DNA of 64,000 nt from Cryobacterium mannosilyticum (GCF_004402705.1 NZ_SOFM01000044.1:1-64000), one strand, 5' to 3'; positions 9,200 through 18,233 are shown, numbered from the stretch's first letter. A program made the numbers and translations. The notes: a model not told the origin generated them from the sequence alone.

Positions 9200-11608
9200 T
9201 CAGCTCCTCGGTTTCGTGCCCGAGAACCGAACCGTCATCGATGTGCCGTTCTGCTTGACGACCTCGACCTTCACGCCCGCGTTCGCGACCTTCACACCCT
9301 GGCCGATCGCCGCGATTCCCTCCCAGTTCTTCGTGTCGTCGAAGACCGGCTGCGCGGCCTGACCGCGGATCAACGACGGCGCGCTGTTCTGGTTGAGGGT
9401 GAACGAGTCGGCCCGGGTCAGGCTGAACGGTGCGTCGTAGAGCTGGACCCGGTTTCGCCATGGTGCCCCGTTGAGACCGATGATGGGCTGAGGGTGGGCG
9501 TCGACATACAGGTTCCGCCCTGCCCCTGGGTGCGCGCTGACATTGTTGTCGGCCTGCGAGGTGTCCCAGTAGGAGATCATCAGTCCCTGCTGGTAGGGGA
9601 AGTGCTCCACGAGGTCGGGCTTCGTGTTCGCGAACCCGAAGTTGTACGGTCCCGTCTTGAGATAGCGGTCATAGGCGACGTGTGAGCGATTGCCGGCGAT
9701 GTAGTAGTTGTCGTACTCCGCCGTTTCGACACCCGTGGTGCGGATGAAGCCGCTCGCCGTCCAGCCCGGATCGAGCGTCTCCGCCCCGTCCGAGAAGAGA
9801 ACGGTCGATCCGGCGGCGATGCTCACGTCGTCGACGAAGATGCCGGACGGCAGGCTCGCATCGGTTCCCTGGGCCGCGCCGTCGGTCACGTAGCTGAAAC
9901 GCACGCTAACCGTCTTGCCGGCGAAGGCGGTCAGGTCGAAGCTGGCGGGCTGCCAGCCGGCGCTGAGGCCGTCGATGCCGTTGCCCTCCGCCGCGTTCGC
10001 AATGGAACCGGGAACTGCCTTCCAGCCCGTTCCGTCGTCCACTTCGACGTAGGCGTAGTCGCACGGGTCCGGTCCGCAGTCCTCGATGTTCCAGTTGGCC
10101 TGGAAGGTGAGGGACGCGGAGCCGGCCGGGATGGTCACACTGCGGGCGAGGGTCTGGTTCAGATCGTCGCCTTGACCGCTCCACCACTCGTACGAGCCTG
10201 CCACCGGGGTGACGAGCGTGTTGGTGACGACCTTCTTGGGAAGCACGACGACCGCGGCCTGCGCCGTGGCCGAGTTGTACTCCTCCGGGCCGAGCTGGAG
10301 GGTCTTCTTCTCACCGGCGAGCACGACCTCGTAGTCGAGCCAGCCCAGCTGCAGCTTCTCCCAGGCGCCGATGTCGCCCGGTTTCTCGCCGAGCGCCTGG
10401 CCGGCTGCGCCCAGCCGGCTCTGCGACATCAGGGTCCACCACTCGTTGTTGTTGCTCGGGCCGCCTGCGGTGTCGTAGTCGTCCGGGAGCCCGAGGTCGT
10501 GGCCGTACTCGTGCGCGAATACGCTCAGCCCGCCGTTCTCCGGCTGGATCGTGTAGTCGCCCACCCACAGACCGGTATCGGCGATCTCGGTGCCGCCGAG
10601 CAGGTTGTCGGCCGGACCGGACTGTCCGGCCTGGTTGAAGTAGGCGTACCAGCGGTGGCTCCACACGGCATCCTCGCCCTGGGTCGGGTCGCCGTCAGCC
10701 TGGTCTCCGCCCGAATGCACGACCTGGAAGTGGTCGATGTAGCCGTCCGGTTCGTTGAAGTTGCCGTCCTGGTCGAAGTCGTAGCGATCCCACTGGTCGT
10801 AGCCGGCGAGGGCCGCCTTGATCTGCGCCTCGGTCTGGCCCGCGGACTCCTGGTCGGCGACCCACTGGTTGATCCCGTCCCGCACCAGGTCCCAGGTGTT
10901 GCTGCAGACATTGGAGGCGCAGGGGAAACCGTTCGAGCGGCCGTAGCGAGCCTCGTTGAAGGGAACCTTCACCCAGTCGGACACCTGCCCGTCCACGCTG
11001 TACCGGCCGGACGACTGGGCCTCGTAGTAGGTCTTGAGCGACTCCACGCCCGCTCCGGCGCCGAAGTACAGGTCCTGGAAGTGGGCCTGGCCGTAGTCGG
11101 CCTGCCAGACGGTGCTGTTGTCGACCGTGCGGTCCGGCTGCGGGATCGCGTTGTGCAGCGGGCCGGTGAACACCGACGGCCCCGGGGTCGTCGGGTCGGT
11201 GTCCTGGTCGGGATACGCGGGGTCCCGCTGGTCGCCGAACTCGGCCAGGATCACGAAGATCTTGTCGGTCTTCTCCCGGGCGATCTCGACGAACTTGTCC
11301 TGCTTCTTGCCCTCGCGAGCCTTTCCGTTGAGGCGGACGACCGTGCTCCCCTCGCTCTTGGTCGCGGTGGCCTCACCCTTGAGGACCTGCTGCACCGCCT
11401 CCTCGCGCAGAGCGCGGCGCTTGTCCTCGGCCGGGTTGGGCAGCTCATCGGACGGGGGAGCAGCGGCGGTGTCCGCCGGGGGTGCTGCCGACGGCGGGGA
11501 CGCGGCCGCGGTCAGCGGGCTCCCTCCCACGAGGCCGGCGGCGACGAGCGCCGCTCCAGCCAGGGTCGCGACGAGCATGGACATTCTTCGGCTGGGCTTT
11601 TGGCTCAT
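9200..11608 (-). CDS. secreted M6 family metalloprotease (immune inhibitor A-like)
   Basis: Exported zinc protease of 802 aa. A signal peptide occupies about residues 1-35 (MSMLVATLAGAALVAAGLVG), followed by an Ala/Pro-rich propeptide start. The catalytic domain contains HEYGHDLGLPDDYD at 366-379, with the HExxH zinc ligands, and an upstream Ca-type run DFDQDGNFNEPDG near 278. Residues about 500-620 look like an immune-inhibitor A/MAM-like beta-sandwich (YAYVEVDDGTGWKAVPGS, then GIFVDDVSI). The ATG at 11608 follows AAAGGA; an ATG at 11635 is also in frame but lacks a site. Predicted role: degradation of extracellular protein. Confidence 0.9.
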   Translation of the reverse strand: MSQKPSRRMSMLVATLAGAALVAAGLVGGSPLTAAASPPSAAPPADTAAAPPSDELPNPAEDKRRALREEAVQQVLKGEATATKSEGSTVVRLNGKAREGKKQDKFVEIAREKTDKIFVILAEFGDQRDPAYPDQDTDPTTPGPSVFTGPLHNAIPQPDRTVDNSTVWQADYGQAHFQDLYFGAGAGVESLKTYYEAQSSGRYSVDGQVSDWVKVPFNEARYGRSNGFPCASNVCSNTWDLVRDGINQWVADQESAGQTEAQIKAALAGYDQWDRYDFDQDGNFNEPDGYIDHFQVVHSGGDQADGDPTQGEDAVWSHRWYAYFNQAGQSGPADNLLGGTEIADTGLWVGDYTIQPENGGLSVFAHEYGHDLGLPDDYDTAGGPSNNNEWWTLMSQSRLGAAGQALGEKPGDIGAWEKLQLGWLDYEVVLAGEKKTLQLGPEEYNSATAQAAVVVLPKKVVTNTLVTPVAGSYEWWSGQGDDLNQTLARSVTIPAGSASLTFQANWNIEDCGPDPCDYAYVEVDDGTGWKAVPGSIANAAEGNGIDGLSAGWQPASFDLTAFAGKTVSVRFSYVTDGAAQGTDASLPSGIFVDDVSIAAGSTVLFSDGAETLDPGWTASGFIRTTGVETAEYDNYYIAGNRSHVAYDRYLKTGPYNFGFANTKPDLVEHFPYQQGLMISYWDTSQADNNVSAHPGAGRNLYVDAHPQPIIGLNGAPWRNRVQLYDAPFSLTRADSFTLNQNSAPSLIRGQAAQPVFDDTKNWEGIAAIGQGVKVANAGVKVEVVKQNGTSMTVRFSGTKPRS

Positions 11609-11839
11609 GAACTGGTCCTTTTCGTGGTGTGACACGGCGAAAACCGTGCCGCGAAATTGCGCAGTGGCCCAAACCTAGTGTGCGGTTCACCCTCGAACGG
11701 GGTTGGTTATAACGGTTGGGTCACGACGTCGCCGTTCGCCGGACCGGGCCGGGCGCCGATTTTGGCCGGGCGCCGCCCGCGCGGGATACTGGTCGGGCGG
11801 CCTGGAACGGATGCTTCCAGCCCCCGGAAGCAGACCATC

Positions 11840-12817
11840 ATGACCAGCGTGCCCCCGCAGTCCCCGACGGATGCGCGTGAGGCATTCTTCGCCGCCCGCA
11901 GGGCGATCCCCTCCTCGGTCGACCTGTCCGTGCGAATCGGCGCACTCACCCTGGCCAACCCGGTCATGCCCGCGTCCGGCTGCTTCGGCCCGGCGCTGGG
12001 CCGGCTCATCCCGGCCGGCGAACTCGGCGCCGTCGTCACCAAGACCGTCTTCGGCAGCCCCCGCGGCGGCAATCCGGCGCACCGCCTGACCGAGATCCGC
12101 GCCGGGATGGTCAACAGTGTCGGCATCCCGAGCCGTGGGGCGTCCGGCTACCTGGCCGAGTTGCATCCGCGCTACCTGGCCCTCGGCGTGCCCGTCATCA
12201 TCAGCGTCGGCGGCCACCGCCCCGGCGAATACGCACCGGTGATCACCGACCTCCGCGGCGCGGGCGACGCGTACGAGCTCAACGTGTCCTGCCCGAACCT
12301 GGACCGACTCGGCACGGACATCGGCTCAGACCCCGACGCCATCTCGGCCGTGGTGCGCGCGGCCCGCGAGTCCACCGACAAACCGCTGATCGTCAAGCTC
12401 CCGGTCCTGGCCTCCTCGATCGCGGAGTGCGCGCTCGCCGCGCAGGAGGCGGGAGCCGACGCTCTCTGCGTGGCCAATTCGATTCCTGCCCTGCCGCTCC
12501 AGCCGTACACGCGCAGCCCGGCCCTGGGCAACGTGATCGGCGGCCTCTCCGGCCCGTCGATCCGCCCGATCGTGCTCCGGCTGGTCTGGCTGGCCTCCCG
12601 CGCCGTGCAGATCCCGGTCATCGCCTGCGGCGGGATCGAGACCGCCGACGATGCCCTCGACTACTTCTCGGTCGGGGCGCGGGCCGTGCAGGTGGGCACC
12701 GCGAACTTCGGCCGGCCATTCGCCATGGTCGAGATCGTGCGCGCGCTGCAGGAACGCTGCGCCGACGACGAGGTGGCCGGCATCCGTGACCTGATCGACC
12801 TGTGGAGGGCTCAATGA
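11840..12817 (+). CDS. pyrD: class 1B dihydroorotate dehydrogenase, catalytic subunit
   Basis: FMN-dependent TIM-barrel enzyme of 325 aa that oxidises dihydroorotate to orotate. Residues LANPVMPASGCFGP (about 42-55), GMVNSVGIPSRG and YELNVSCPN (about 145) are recognisable; the Cys of NVSCPN is the catalytic base of class 1 enzymes, whereas class 2 enzymes use Ser. VIACGGIETADDALDYFSVGA binds FMN phosphate. The stop overlaps the ATG of the PyrK-like partner, so the pair forms a class 1B NAD-linked heterotetramer. No other pyr gene is nearby, which is unusual for a biosynthetic role. Confidence 0.88.
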   Translation: MTSVPPQSPTDAREAFFAARRAIPSSVDLSVRIGALTLANPVMPASGCFGPALGRLIPAGELGAVVTKTVFGSPRGGNPAHRLTEIRAGMVNSVGIPSRGASGYLAELHPRYLALGVPVIISVGGHRPGEYAPVITDLRGAGDAYELNVSCPNLDRLGTDIGSDPDAISAVVRAARESTDKPLIVKLPVLASSIAECALAAQEAGADALCVANSIPALPLQPYTRSPALGNVIGGLSGPSIRPIVLRLVWLASRAVQIPVIACGGIETADDALDYFSVGARAVQVGTANFGRPFAMVEIVRALQERCADDEVAGIRDLIDLWRAQ

Positions 12818-13734
12818 CCGGTATGGCTTCCCTCGCCCGCGAGGCGCTGCGGCGCCAGCAGGCCTTCGCCGCGGCCGATGAGGCCGCCCTCGACGGCCTC
12901 ATCGCCGTGCGCCCTCCCGCCGCGGAACCTCGGCCGGAGCCGGTCTGGGACGACGCCAGGGTGCTCGAACACACCGACGTGGGCGAGCGGTACCGTCGCC
13001 TCCTCCTGTCGACGGGCACCATCGCCCGCACCGCGCTCGCCGGCCAGTTCCTGATGATCACGGTGCCGCCCAGCGGCGGGGAACGGATCCTGCTGCCGCG
13101 CCCGATGGCGATCCACCGCCGGCACCCCGAGGCAGGGACCGTCGAGGTCATCTACGGTGTCTCCGGCCGCGGCACCACCGCGCTCGCCGACGTCGCCGTG
13201 GGGGCCGGCCTGCTCGTCACCGGGCCGCTCGGCCGCGGGTTCGAGTTCCCGGAGGGTGCCCGCACGGCGCTGCTGATCGGCCGCGGTGTCGGCGTCTGCG
13301 CCATCATGGGCTCGGTCGAGGATGCCGCGGCGCGGGGCATCCACGCGACCGTGGTGCTCAGCGGCCGCACCCTCTCCGACCTGATCGGCGTCGCCGACTG
13401 CGCCGAACTCGGCGCCGCCGTCATCCCGGTCACCGACGACGACGGGTCGAGCGCCATTCCCGCGCTCGCCGCCCGGCTGTGGGTCGAATTCCGGGCCGCG
13501 CCGCCGGCGGTGATCCTGGTCTGCGGGGCCGGCGTGCTCGCCCGCCTCGCCGCCGAACTCGGCGCCGAGTGGGGTGTGCCGGTGCAGGTCTCGCTCGAGG
13601 CGCACATGGCCTGCGGCCTCGGCTACTGCCATGGTTGCGCCGCCCCGGTCGCCACCGACCCGGAAACGGAGGGGCCGCTGGTCTGCGTCGACGGCCCCGT
13701 GTTCGACGCGGTCCTGCCCGCAGCATCGCGCTGA
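12814..13734 (+). CDS. pyrK: dihydroorotate dehydrogenase electron-transfer subunit (PyrK-like)
   Basis: Flavin/iron-sulfur subunit of 306 aa that passes electrons from PyrD to NAD. After a roughly 50-residue extension, the FAD domain carries RPMAIHR near 94 and GPLGRGFEFPEG near 140. The nucleotide domain begins GRGVGVCAIMG near 160. The C-terminus holds the 2Fe-2S ligands: ACGLGYCHGC and LVCVDGPVF provide four cysteines. The ATG at 12814 is the ATGA overlap with pyrD and follows GTGGAGGG. Confidence 0.87.
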   Translation: MTGMASLAREALRRQQAFAAADEAALDGLIAVRPPAAEPRPEPVWDDARVLEHTDVGERYRRLLLSTGTIARTALAGQFLMITVPPSGGERILLPRPMAIHRRHPEAGTVEVIYGVSGRGTTALADVAVGAGLLVTGPLGRGFEFPEGARTALLIGRGVGVCAIMGSVEDAAARGIHATVVLSGRTLSDLIGVADCAELGAAVIPVTDDDGSSAIPALAARLWVEFRAAPPAVILVCGAGVLARLAAELGAEWGVPVQVSLEAHMACGLGYCHGCAAPVATDPETEGPLVCVDGPVFDAVLPAASR

Positions 13735-13840
13735 CCGCGCCCCCGGCCGTTCGCGCCGCCACCGCCTGATCGAGAGGCGCTCTGTTAGACTGGTGGAGGT
13801 CAATCTCCGGATCGGCCGAACACAACGGAGCAGGTCGGCG

Positions 13841-13920
13841 GAACGCTGGCCCTCGGTGGTGGTTTCCCAACGCGGGTGGCAGCATCCGCGGCTGGTGAAT
13901 TTCTACTGGTGGCCAGCTCG
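13841..13920 (+). ncRNA. structured pnp leader, Actino-pnp-like RNA
   Basis: GCTGGCC at 13845-13851 pairs perfectly with GGCCAGC at 13911-13917, closing a domain. Inside it, CGCGGGTG (13871-13878) and CATCCGCG (13883-13890) make an 8-bp stem with one G-U pair and a GCAG loop. It lies about 150 bases upstream of pnp, as the Actino-pnp RNA does in other actinobacteria; that motif is thought to regulate exonuclease expression. The remaining 13735-14063 interval has no coding sequence I can support; TTAGACT near 13788 may be a -10 for the leader. Confidence 0.72.
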
Positions 13921-14063
13921 AGCACAGTGTGACGCACCGGTTTCCGGTTGAGCAATCAGCCGAACGGCGCTCACGGGCAGTGTAGTTCTGCCGTTGCCTG
14001 CTCAGACGCCCCACTCGCGCGCCATCCGGGCAAACGAGTCTAAACAAAGGAGAGAACCCCCAT

Positions 14064-16337
14064 ATGGAGGGTCCAGAAATCACGTTCGCCGAAACCGTTA
14101 TCGACAACGGCAAGTACGGCACGCGCACCATCCGCTTCGAAACCGGCCGTCTCGCCCAGCAGGCGCAGGGCTCGGCCGCCGCGTACATCGACGAAGAGAC
14201 CATGCTGCTCTCCGCGACGAGCGCGAGCAAGCAGCCGAAGGAGAACTTCGACTTCTTCCCGCTGACCATCGATGTCGAGGAGCGTATGTACGCTGCCGGC
14301 CGCATCCCGGGCAGCTTCTTCCGTCGCGAAGGTCGCCCGTCGACCGAGGCGATCCTCACCTGCCGTCTGATCGACCGGCCGCTGCGCCCGTCGTTCGTCG
14401 ACGGACTCCGCAACGAGATCCAGGTTGTCGTGACCGTGCTGGCCATCGCGCCCGACGAGTACTACGACGTGCTCGCGATCAACGCGGCGTCGATGTCGAC
14501 CCAGCTCGCCGGCCTCCCGTTCTCCGGTCCGATCGGTGGCGTCCGCGTCGCCCTCATCCCCGACGAGCACGGCTCCGGCCAGTGGGTCGCGTTCCCCAAG
14601 CACTCGCAGATCGTCGACGCCGTGTTCAGCATGGTCGTCGCCGGCCGCGTGGTGACCGACGCCACCGGCGCGCAGGATGTCGCGATCATGATGATCGAGG
14701 CCGAAGCCACCGACAACGCGTGGAACCTCATCAAGGGCGGCGCCATCAAGCCGAACGAAGAGGTCATCGCCGAGGGCATCGAAGCATCGAAGCCGTTCAT
14801 CAAGCAGCTCATCGAAGCGCAGCAGAAGGTCGCCGCCTCGGCCGCCAAGCCGACCGGCGCCTACCCGGTGTTCCCGTCCTACCAGCCGGCCACCTACGAC
14901 GCCGTCGCCGCCCTCGCGTACGACCAGCTGAAGGCCGTCTACCAGATCGCCGACAAGATCGAGCGCCAGAACGCGGATGACGCGCTCAAGGCATCCGTCA
15001 AGGCAGCCATCGCCGCGAAGGTCGAAGCCGGCGAGCTCGAAGCCGGTGCCAACGCTCAGGTTTCCGCCGCGTACAAGTCGGTCACCAAGCTCGTCGTGCG
15101 CTCCCGCGTGCTCAACGAGGGCATCCGCATCGACGGCCGTGGGCTCGCGGACATCCGCCCGCTCGACGCCGAGGTCGCCATCATCCCGCGCGTGCACGGT
15201 TCGGCGATCTTCCAGCGCGGCGAGACCCAGATCCTGGGTGTCACCACGCTGAACATGCTCAAGCTCGAGCAGACGATCGACTCGCTGAGCCCGGTCACCA
15301 AGAAGCGCTACATGCACAACTACAACTTCCCGCCCTACTCGACCGGTGAAACCGGCCGGGTCGGAACGCCGAAGCGCCGCGAGATCGGCCACGGAGCGCT
15401 CGCCGAGCGTGCCCTGGTCCCCGTGCTGCCCACGCGCGAGGAATTCCCGTATGCCATCCGTCAGGTCTCCGAGGCGCTCAGCTCCAACGGGTCGACCTCG
15501 ATGGGCTCCGTCTGCGCGTCCACCCTCTCGCTGCTCAACGCCGGAGTGCCGCTGCGCGCCCCGGTCGCCGGCATCGCGATGGGCCTGATCAGCGACACCG
15601 TTGACGGGAAGACCCGCTACGCGGCTCTGACCGACATCCTCGGCGCCGAAGACGCCCTCGGCGACATGGACTTCAAGGTCGCCGGCACGAGCGAGTTCGT
15701 CACCGCGATCCAGCTGGACACGAAGCTCGACGGCATCCCCGCCTCGGTGCTCGCCGGTGCGCTCACGCAGGCCAGGGATGCTCGTACGACCATCCTCGCC
15801 GTGCTGAACGCCGCCATCGACGCCCCCGACGAGATGGCCCCGACCGCGCCCCGCGTGATCAGCGTGCAGATCCCCGTCGACAAGATCGGCGAGCTGATCG
15901 GCCCGAAGGGCAAGACGATCAACGGGATCCAGGACGAGACCGGCGCCGACATCTCCATCGAGGAGGACGGCACCGTGTACATCGGCGCCGTCGACGGACC
16001 GTCGGCCGAGGCCGCCCGCGCCATGGTCAACTCCATCGCGAACCCGACCAACCCGGAGGTCGGCGAGCAGTTCCTCGGCACCGTCGTGAAGATCGCCGCC
16101 TTCGGCGCGTTCGTCTCGCTGCTCCCGGGCAAGGACGGCCTGCTGCACATCAGCGAGGTGCGCAAGCTCGCCGGCGGCAAGCGCGTGGAGAACGTCGAAG
16201 ACGTGCTCGGCGTGGGCCAGAAGGTCCTCGTGGAGATCACCAAGATTGACGACCGCGGCAAGCTTTCGCTCGCCCCGGTTCTCGAGGAATCGGCCGACGC
16301 CGACTCCGAGGACGCATCGGTCACCACCGAGGCGTAG
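14064..16337 (+). CDS. pnp: polyribonucleotide nucleotidyltransferase (PNPase)
   Basis: Phosphorolytic 3'-to-5' exoribonuclease of 757 aa, a core RNA-decay enzyme. Two RNase PH domains are recognisable: the first contains ETMLLSATSASKQPKENFDF and GSFFRREGRPSTEAILTCRL, the second SAIFQRGETQILGVTTL and STGETGRVGTPKRREIGHG. A KH domain follows (IGPKGKTINGIQDETGADI, near 612-630), then an S1 domain (EQFLGTVVKIAAFGAFVSLL). AAAGGAGAG stands nine bases before the ATG. Actinobacterial pnp is commonly next to rpsO and an M16 peptidase; here rpsO is absent and an M16 gene lies 30 kb away. Confidence 0.97.
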   Translation: MEGPEITFAETVIDNGKYGTRTIRFETGRLAQQAQGSAAAYIDEETMLLSATSASKQPKENFDFFPLTIDVEERMYAAGRIPGSFFRREGRPSTEAILTCRLIDRPLRPSFVDGLRNEIQVVVTVLAIAPDEYYDVLAINAASMSTQLAGLPFSGPIGGVRVALIPDEHGSGQWVAFPKHSQIVDAVFSMVVAGRVVTDATGAQDVAIMMIEAEATDNAWNLIKGGAIKPNEEVIAEGIEASKPFIKQLIEAQQKVAASAAKPTGAYPVFPSYQPATYDAVAALAYDQLKAVYQIADKIERQNADDALKASVKAAIAAKVEAGELEAGANAQVSAAYKSVTKLVVRSRVLNEGIRIDGRGLADIRPLDAEVAIIPRVHGSAIFQRGETQILGVTTLNMLKLEQTIDSLSPVTKKRYMHNYNFPPYSTGETGRVGTPKRREIGHGALAERALVPVLPTREEFPYAIRQVSEALSSNGSTSMGSVCASTLSLLNAGVPLRAPVAGIAMGLISDTVDGKTRYAALTDILGAEDALGDMDFKVAGTSEFVTAIQLDTKLDGIPASVLAGALTQARDARTTILAVLNAAIDAPDEMAPTAPRVISVQIPVDKIGELIGPKGKTINGIQDETGADISIEEDGTVYIGAVDGPSAEAARAMVNSIANPTNPEVGEQFLGTVVKIAAFGAFVSLLPGKDGLLHISEVRKLAGGKRVENVEDVLGVGQKVLVEITKIDDRGKLSLAPVLEESADADSEDASVTTEA

Positions 16338-16386
16338 TCTGGTAGTTCTGCCGACAACCTCTCGCCAGGTTAGTCGGTGAGACGGG

Positions 16387-16420
16387 AAGCCCGTCCTGCT
16401 TCGGCAGGGCGGGCTTTTTC
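16387..16420 (+). terminator. intrinsic terminator of pnp
   Basis: Positions 16388-16399 pair with 16404-16415 (12-bp stem with one G-T pair) around a TTCG loop and are followed by TTTT. It is the clearest rho-independent terminator in the window, about 50 bases after the pnp stop. Confidence 0.9.
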
Positions 16421-16613
16421 GCGCCGGTGCCGAGCCGTGGGCGCCTGATCCGGGCTTCGCGGATCGTCCCTGCTCTGCTCGCGGCTCAGGTTGCGGAAGT
16501 CGGCGCGTCGTGGAGCATGCGCCGGCCTCCGAACGGTACGCCGCGAGAGGCGCGGACGCCCCGATCGCGACCAACGCGCGGATGCCGGGGAATACTGGGC
16601 TAATATGATTTCG

Positions 16614-16647
16614 CACCCGCTCCCGTCCCCCCACGGTCGAGCGGGTG
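16614..16647 (-). terminator. hairpin downstream of the XRE operon, possible terminator
   Basis: CACCCGCT (16614-16621) and AGCGGGTG (16640-16647) are a perfect 8-bp inverted repeat, with an inner CCGT/ACGG pairing. It lies about 80 bases beyond the XRE stop on the minus strand and lacks a clean T-run. The 16421-16662 interval otherwise holds no gene I can support. Confidence 0.45.
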
Positions 16648-16662
16648 TTCTACGTGCGGCTC

Positions 16663-16730
16663 AGGCGCGGCCCGGAATCAGGCGCGGCCCGGGATCACTC
16701 GCGGCCCGGAATCAGGCGCGGCCCGGAATC
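16663..16730. repeat. four tandem copies of a 17-bp repeat
   Basis: AGGCGCGGCCCGGAATC occurs at 16663-16679, 16680-16696 (one change), 16697-16713 (three changes at the 5' end) and 16714-16730. The array abuts and overlaps by two bases the stop codon of the minus-strand XRE gene. Confidence 0.95.
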
Positions 16731-17151
16731 ACTCGTCGAGGAGTTCGGTGATCGAGCGGAGCATCTCGGGGGACACGTCGCCGAGGGTTCGGGCGGCGAA
16801 GCTGACGACCCGCTTCGCCCGCAGTTTCTTCACGAACGCGAGCTGGGCATCCACCCGCTCGGGGATGTCGTCGTCGGAGCCGAGAAGGTAGGCAGGCGGA
16901 ATCCGGAAGAACTCGGCGATCCCGGTGAGCAGGGCCATATCGGTGACGAGCGGCCCGGTGCCGGCGATCATGTAGGCCCAGCGCGCGCGGGAGAGGGAGA
17001 GTCCGTGCTCGGCCAGGCCCTCCGCGATCGCCCGGTAGGTGTACGGAGTGTTCCCCTCGGCGACGACGACGTCGAGCAGCAGAGTGAGCTTGCGGGCGAG
17101 TTCCTGCTGGGGGGTCAGCTCGTCGTCGAGTGGCACGGGTGCGGATGTCAT
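16729..17151 (-). CDS. XRE/EspR-like helix-turn-helix regulator
   Basis: Small DNA-binding protein of 140 aa. The segment YTYRAIAEGLAEHGLSLSRA followed by IAEFFRIPPAYLLGS (about 75-90) resembles actinobacterial EspR-type regulators, where a degenerate recognition helix precedes FxVPPAYL. The C-terminal helices (ERVDAQLAFVKKLRAKRVVS) probably dimerise. It is the last gene of a three-gene operon, joined by an ATGA overlap to the membrane-protein gene, and is the likely regulator of that operon. The 17-bp repeat array begins at its stop codon. Confidence 0.7.
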   Translation of the reverse strand: MTSAPVPLDDELTPQQELARKLTLLLDVVVAEGNTPYTYRAIAEGLAEHGLSLSRARWAYMIAGTGPLVTDMALLTGIAEFFRIPPAYLLGSDDDIPERVDAQLAFVKKLRAKRVVSFAARTLGDVSPEMLRSITELLDE

Positions 17152-18233
17152 GGCTGGGGGCCTCTCAGACGCGTCGTGGGGGGTGTGGGGGAGGCCGAGG
17201 CCGGCGTGGCGCCGCCGGTGGCGGCCGCGGTGAGGCGCCTCGGGTGGGTTTCGGTGCGGTCGGCGTGGGTCTGCCGTTCGACCGCGTCGAGGAGGGCGCG
17301 TTCGGCCGCGGTGGCCTCCCGCGGGTGGAGAAGCAGGCTGTCGCGCACCTCGACGTAGCGCCGGTAGAGCCTGGCTCCCGGCTCACGCCCGAAGGCGAGG
17401 CGCAGGCGCGGCGAGGCCGCCTCGAGGCTGAGTTCGGGGGAGTCCTCGATCAGGCGCTCCCAGAGCGGGGTGATCCGCCAGAGCAGTACGCGATCCCTGC
17501 CGGTTCGCCACGCACCGGCCACGGCGTCGACGACGGTCGTGAGGCCCAGGCCGATCGACACGCAGATCGGGGCGGCGAGGAGGGCGGTGAAGTACACGCC
17601 GCGCGATGACGCGGTGAAGGTCGAGTGCGGATCCTGGCTCGAGTCAATCGCGCTCCATACGCTGAGCACCGCATAGGTCAGGACGGCCAGGCAGCCCAGG
17701 GACACGAAGGCCAGGGAGACCCGGGTCACAATCCGGCGTTGCCGGGGATAATCGGCCAGGCAGGCGACCAGGACCGACACGGCGAAGTAGGCCAGGGCGA
17801 ACCAGGTGGTGATGGCGTAGAGGGTGTAGTCCCAGCGGTCGAAGTCCATCGTGCGAACGTCGCTCGTCAACCGCCAGTCGCTGCCGAAGAACAGCACGGC
17901 CTGGGCGCCGATGACGACAATGACGGCGATGACGGTCGACCGCCGGCCGGCCCGGGAAATGCCGCCCTCCGTGGTGGCGAGCTGGACCAGGCTGTTCATC
18001 AGCGCGACCGCGATGATCACGGTCGCATGGAAGAGGAAGAACGTCGTGTTCACGCTGCCGAGGACCGCATCGACGGCGTCGTAGACCGGCTGCGGCTGCA
18101 GGGTCATCGTCAGGGCGAAGACGGCCAGGAACCAGAACAACAGGCGGCGACGGCCTCGGATGGCCGAGGGCAGGCAGAAGAGTGCGGCGAGCCAGAGGAT
18201 CGAACAGACGGCGAGTTGGAGGAGGACGATCAT
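17148..18233 (-). CDS. MAB_1171c-like (DUF6545-type) membrane protein
   Basis: Protein of 361 aa with about seven hydrophobic helices in the first 250 residues (MIVLLQLAVCSILWLAALF, then LLFWFLAVFALTMTLQPQPV) and a soluble C-terminal region with LWRITPLWERLIEDSPELSL and EPGARLYRRYVEVRDSLLLL-like segments. This layout matches the actinobacterial MAB_1171c family, whose members commonly sit between an XRE regulator and an ImmA/IrrE peptidase, as here. The function of the family is unknown. Its ATG overlaps the ImmA stop and its own stop overlaps the XRE start. Confidence 0.72.
   Translation of the reverse strand: MIVLLQLAVCSILWLAALFCLPSAIRGRRRLLFWFLAVFALTMTLQPQPVYDAVDAVLGSVNTTFFLFHATVIIAVALMNSLVQLATTEGGISRAGRRSTVIAVIVVIGAQAVLFFGSDWRLTSDVRTMDFDRWDYTLYAITTWFALAYFAVSVLVACLADYPRQRRIVTRVSLAFVSLGCLAVLTYAVLSVWSAIDSSQDPHSTFTASSRGVYFTALLAAPICVSIGLGLTTVVDAVAGAWRTGRDRVLLWRITPLWERLIEDSPELSLEAASPRLRLAFGREPGARLYRRYVEVRDSLLLHPREATAAERALLDAVERQTHADRTETHPRRLTAAATGGATPASASPTPPTTRLRGPQP

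Noticed and set aside
9033..9461. 142-codon minus-strand frame covering the lipoprotein relic
   Set aside because: The upstream two thirds lie inside the M6 protease gene in another frame; only the part from 9137 has signal-peptide character.
13735..14063. A coding gene such as rpsO in the leader of pnp
   Set aside because: No ribosomal protein S15 sequence in any frame; the interval is better explained by a structured RNA leader.
14040..16634. Minus-strand open frame of over 860 codons opposite pnp
   Set aside because: High-GC antisense artefact; composition biased to Gly/Arg/Asp with no recognisable domain, while pnp on the other strand is complete.
16663..16730. CRISPR array
   Set aside because: The 17-bp units are directly contiguous with no spacers and no cas gene is in the window.
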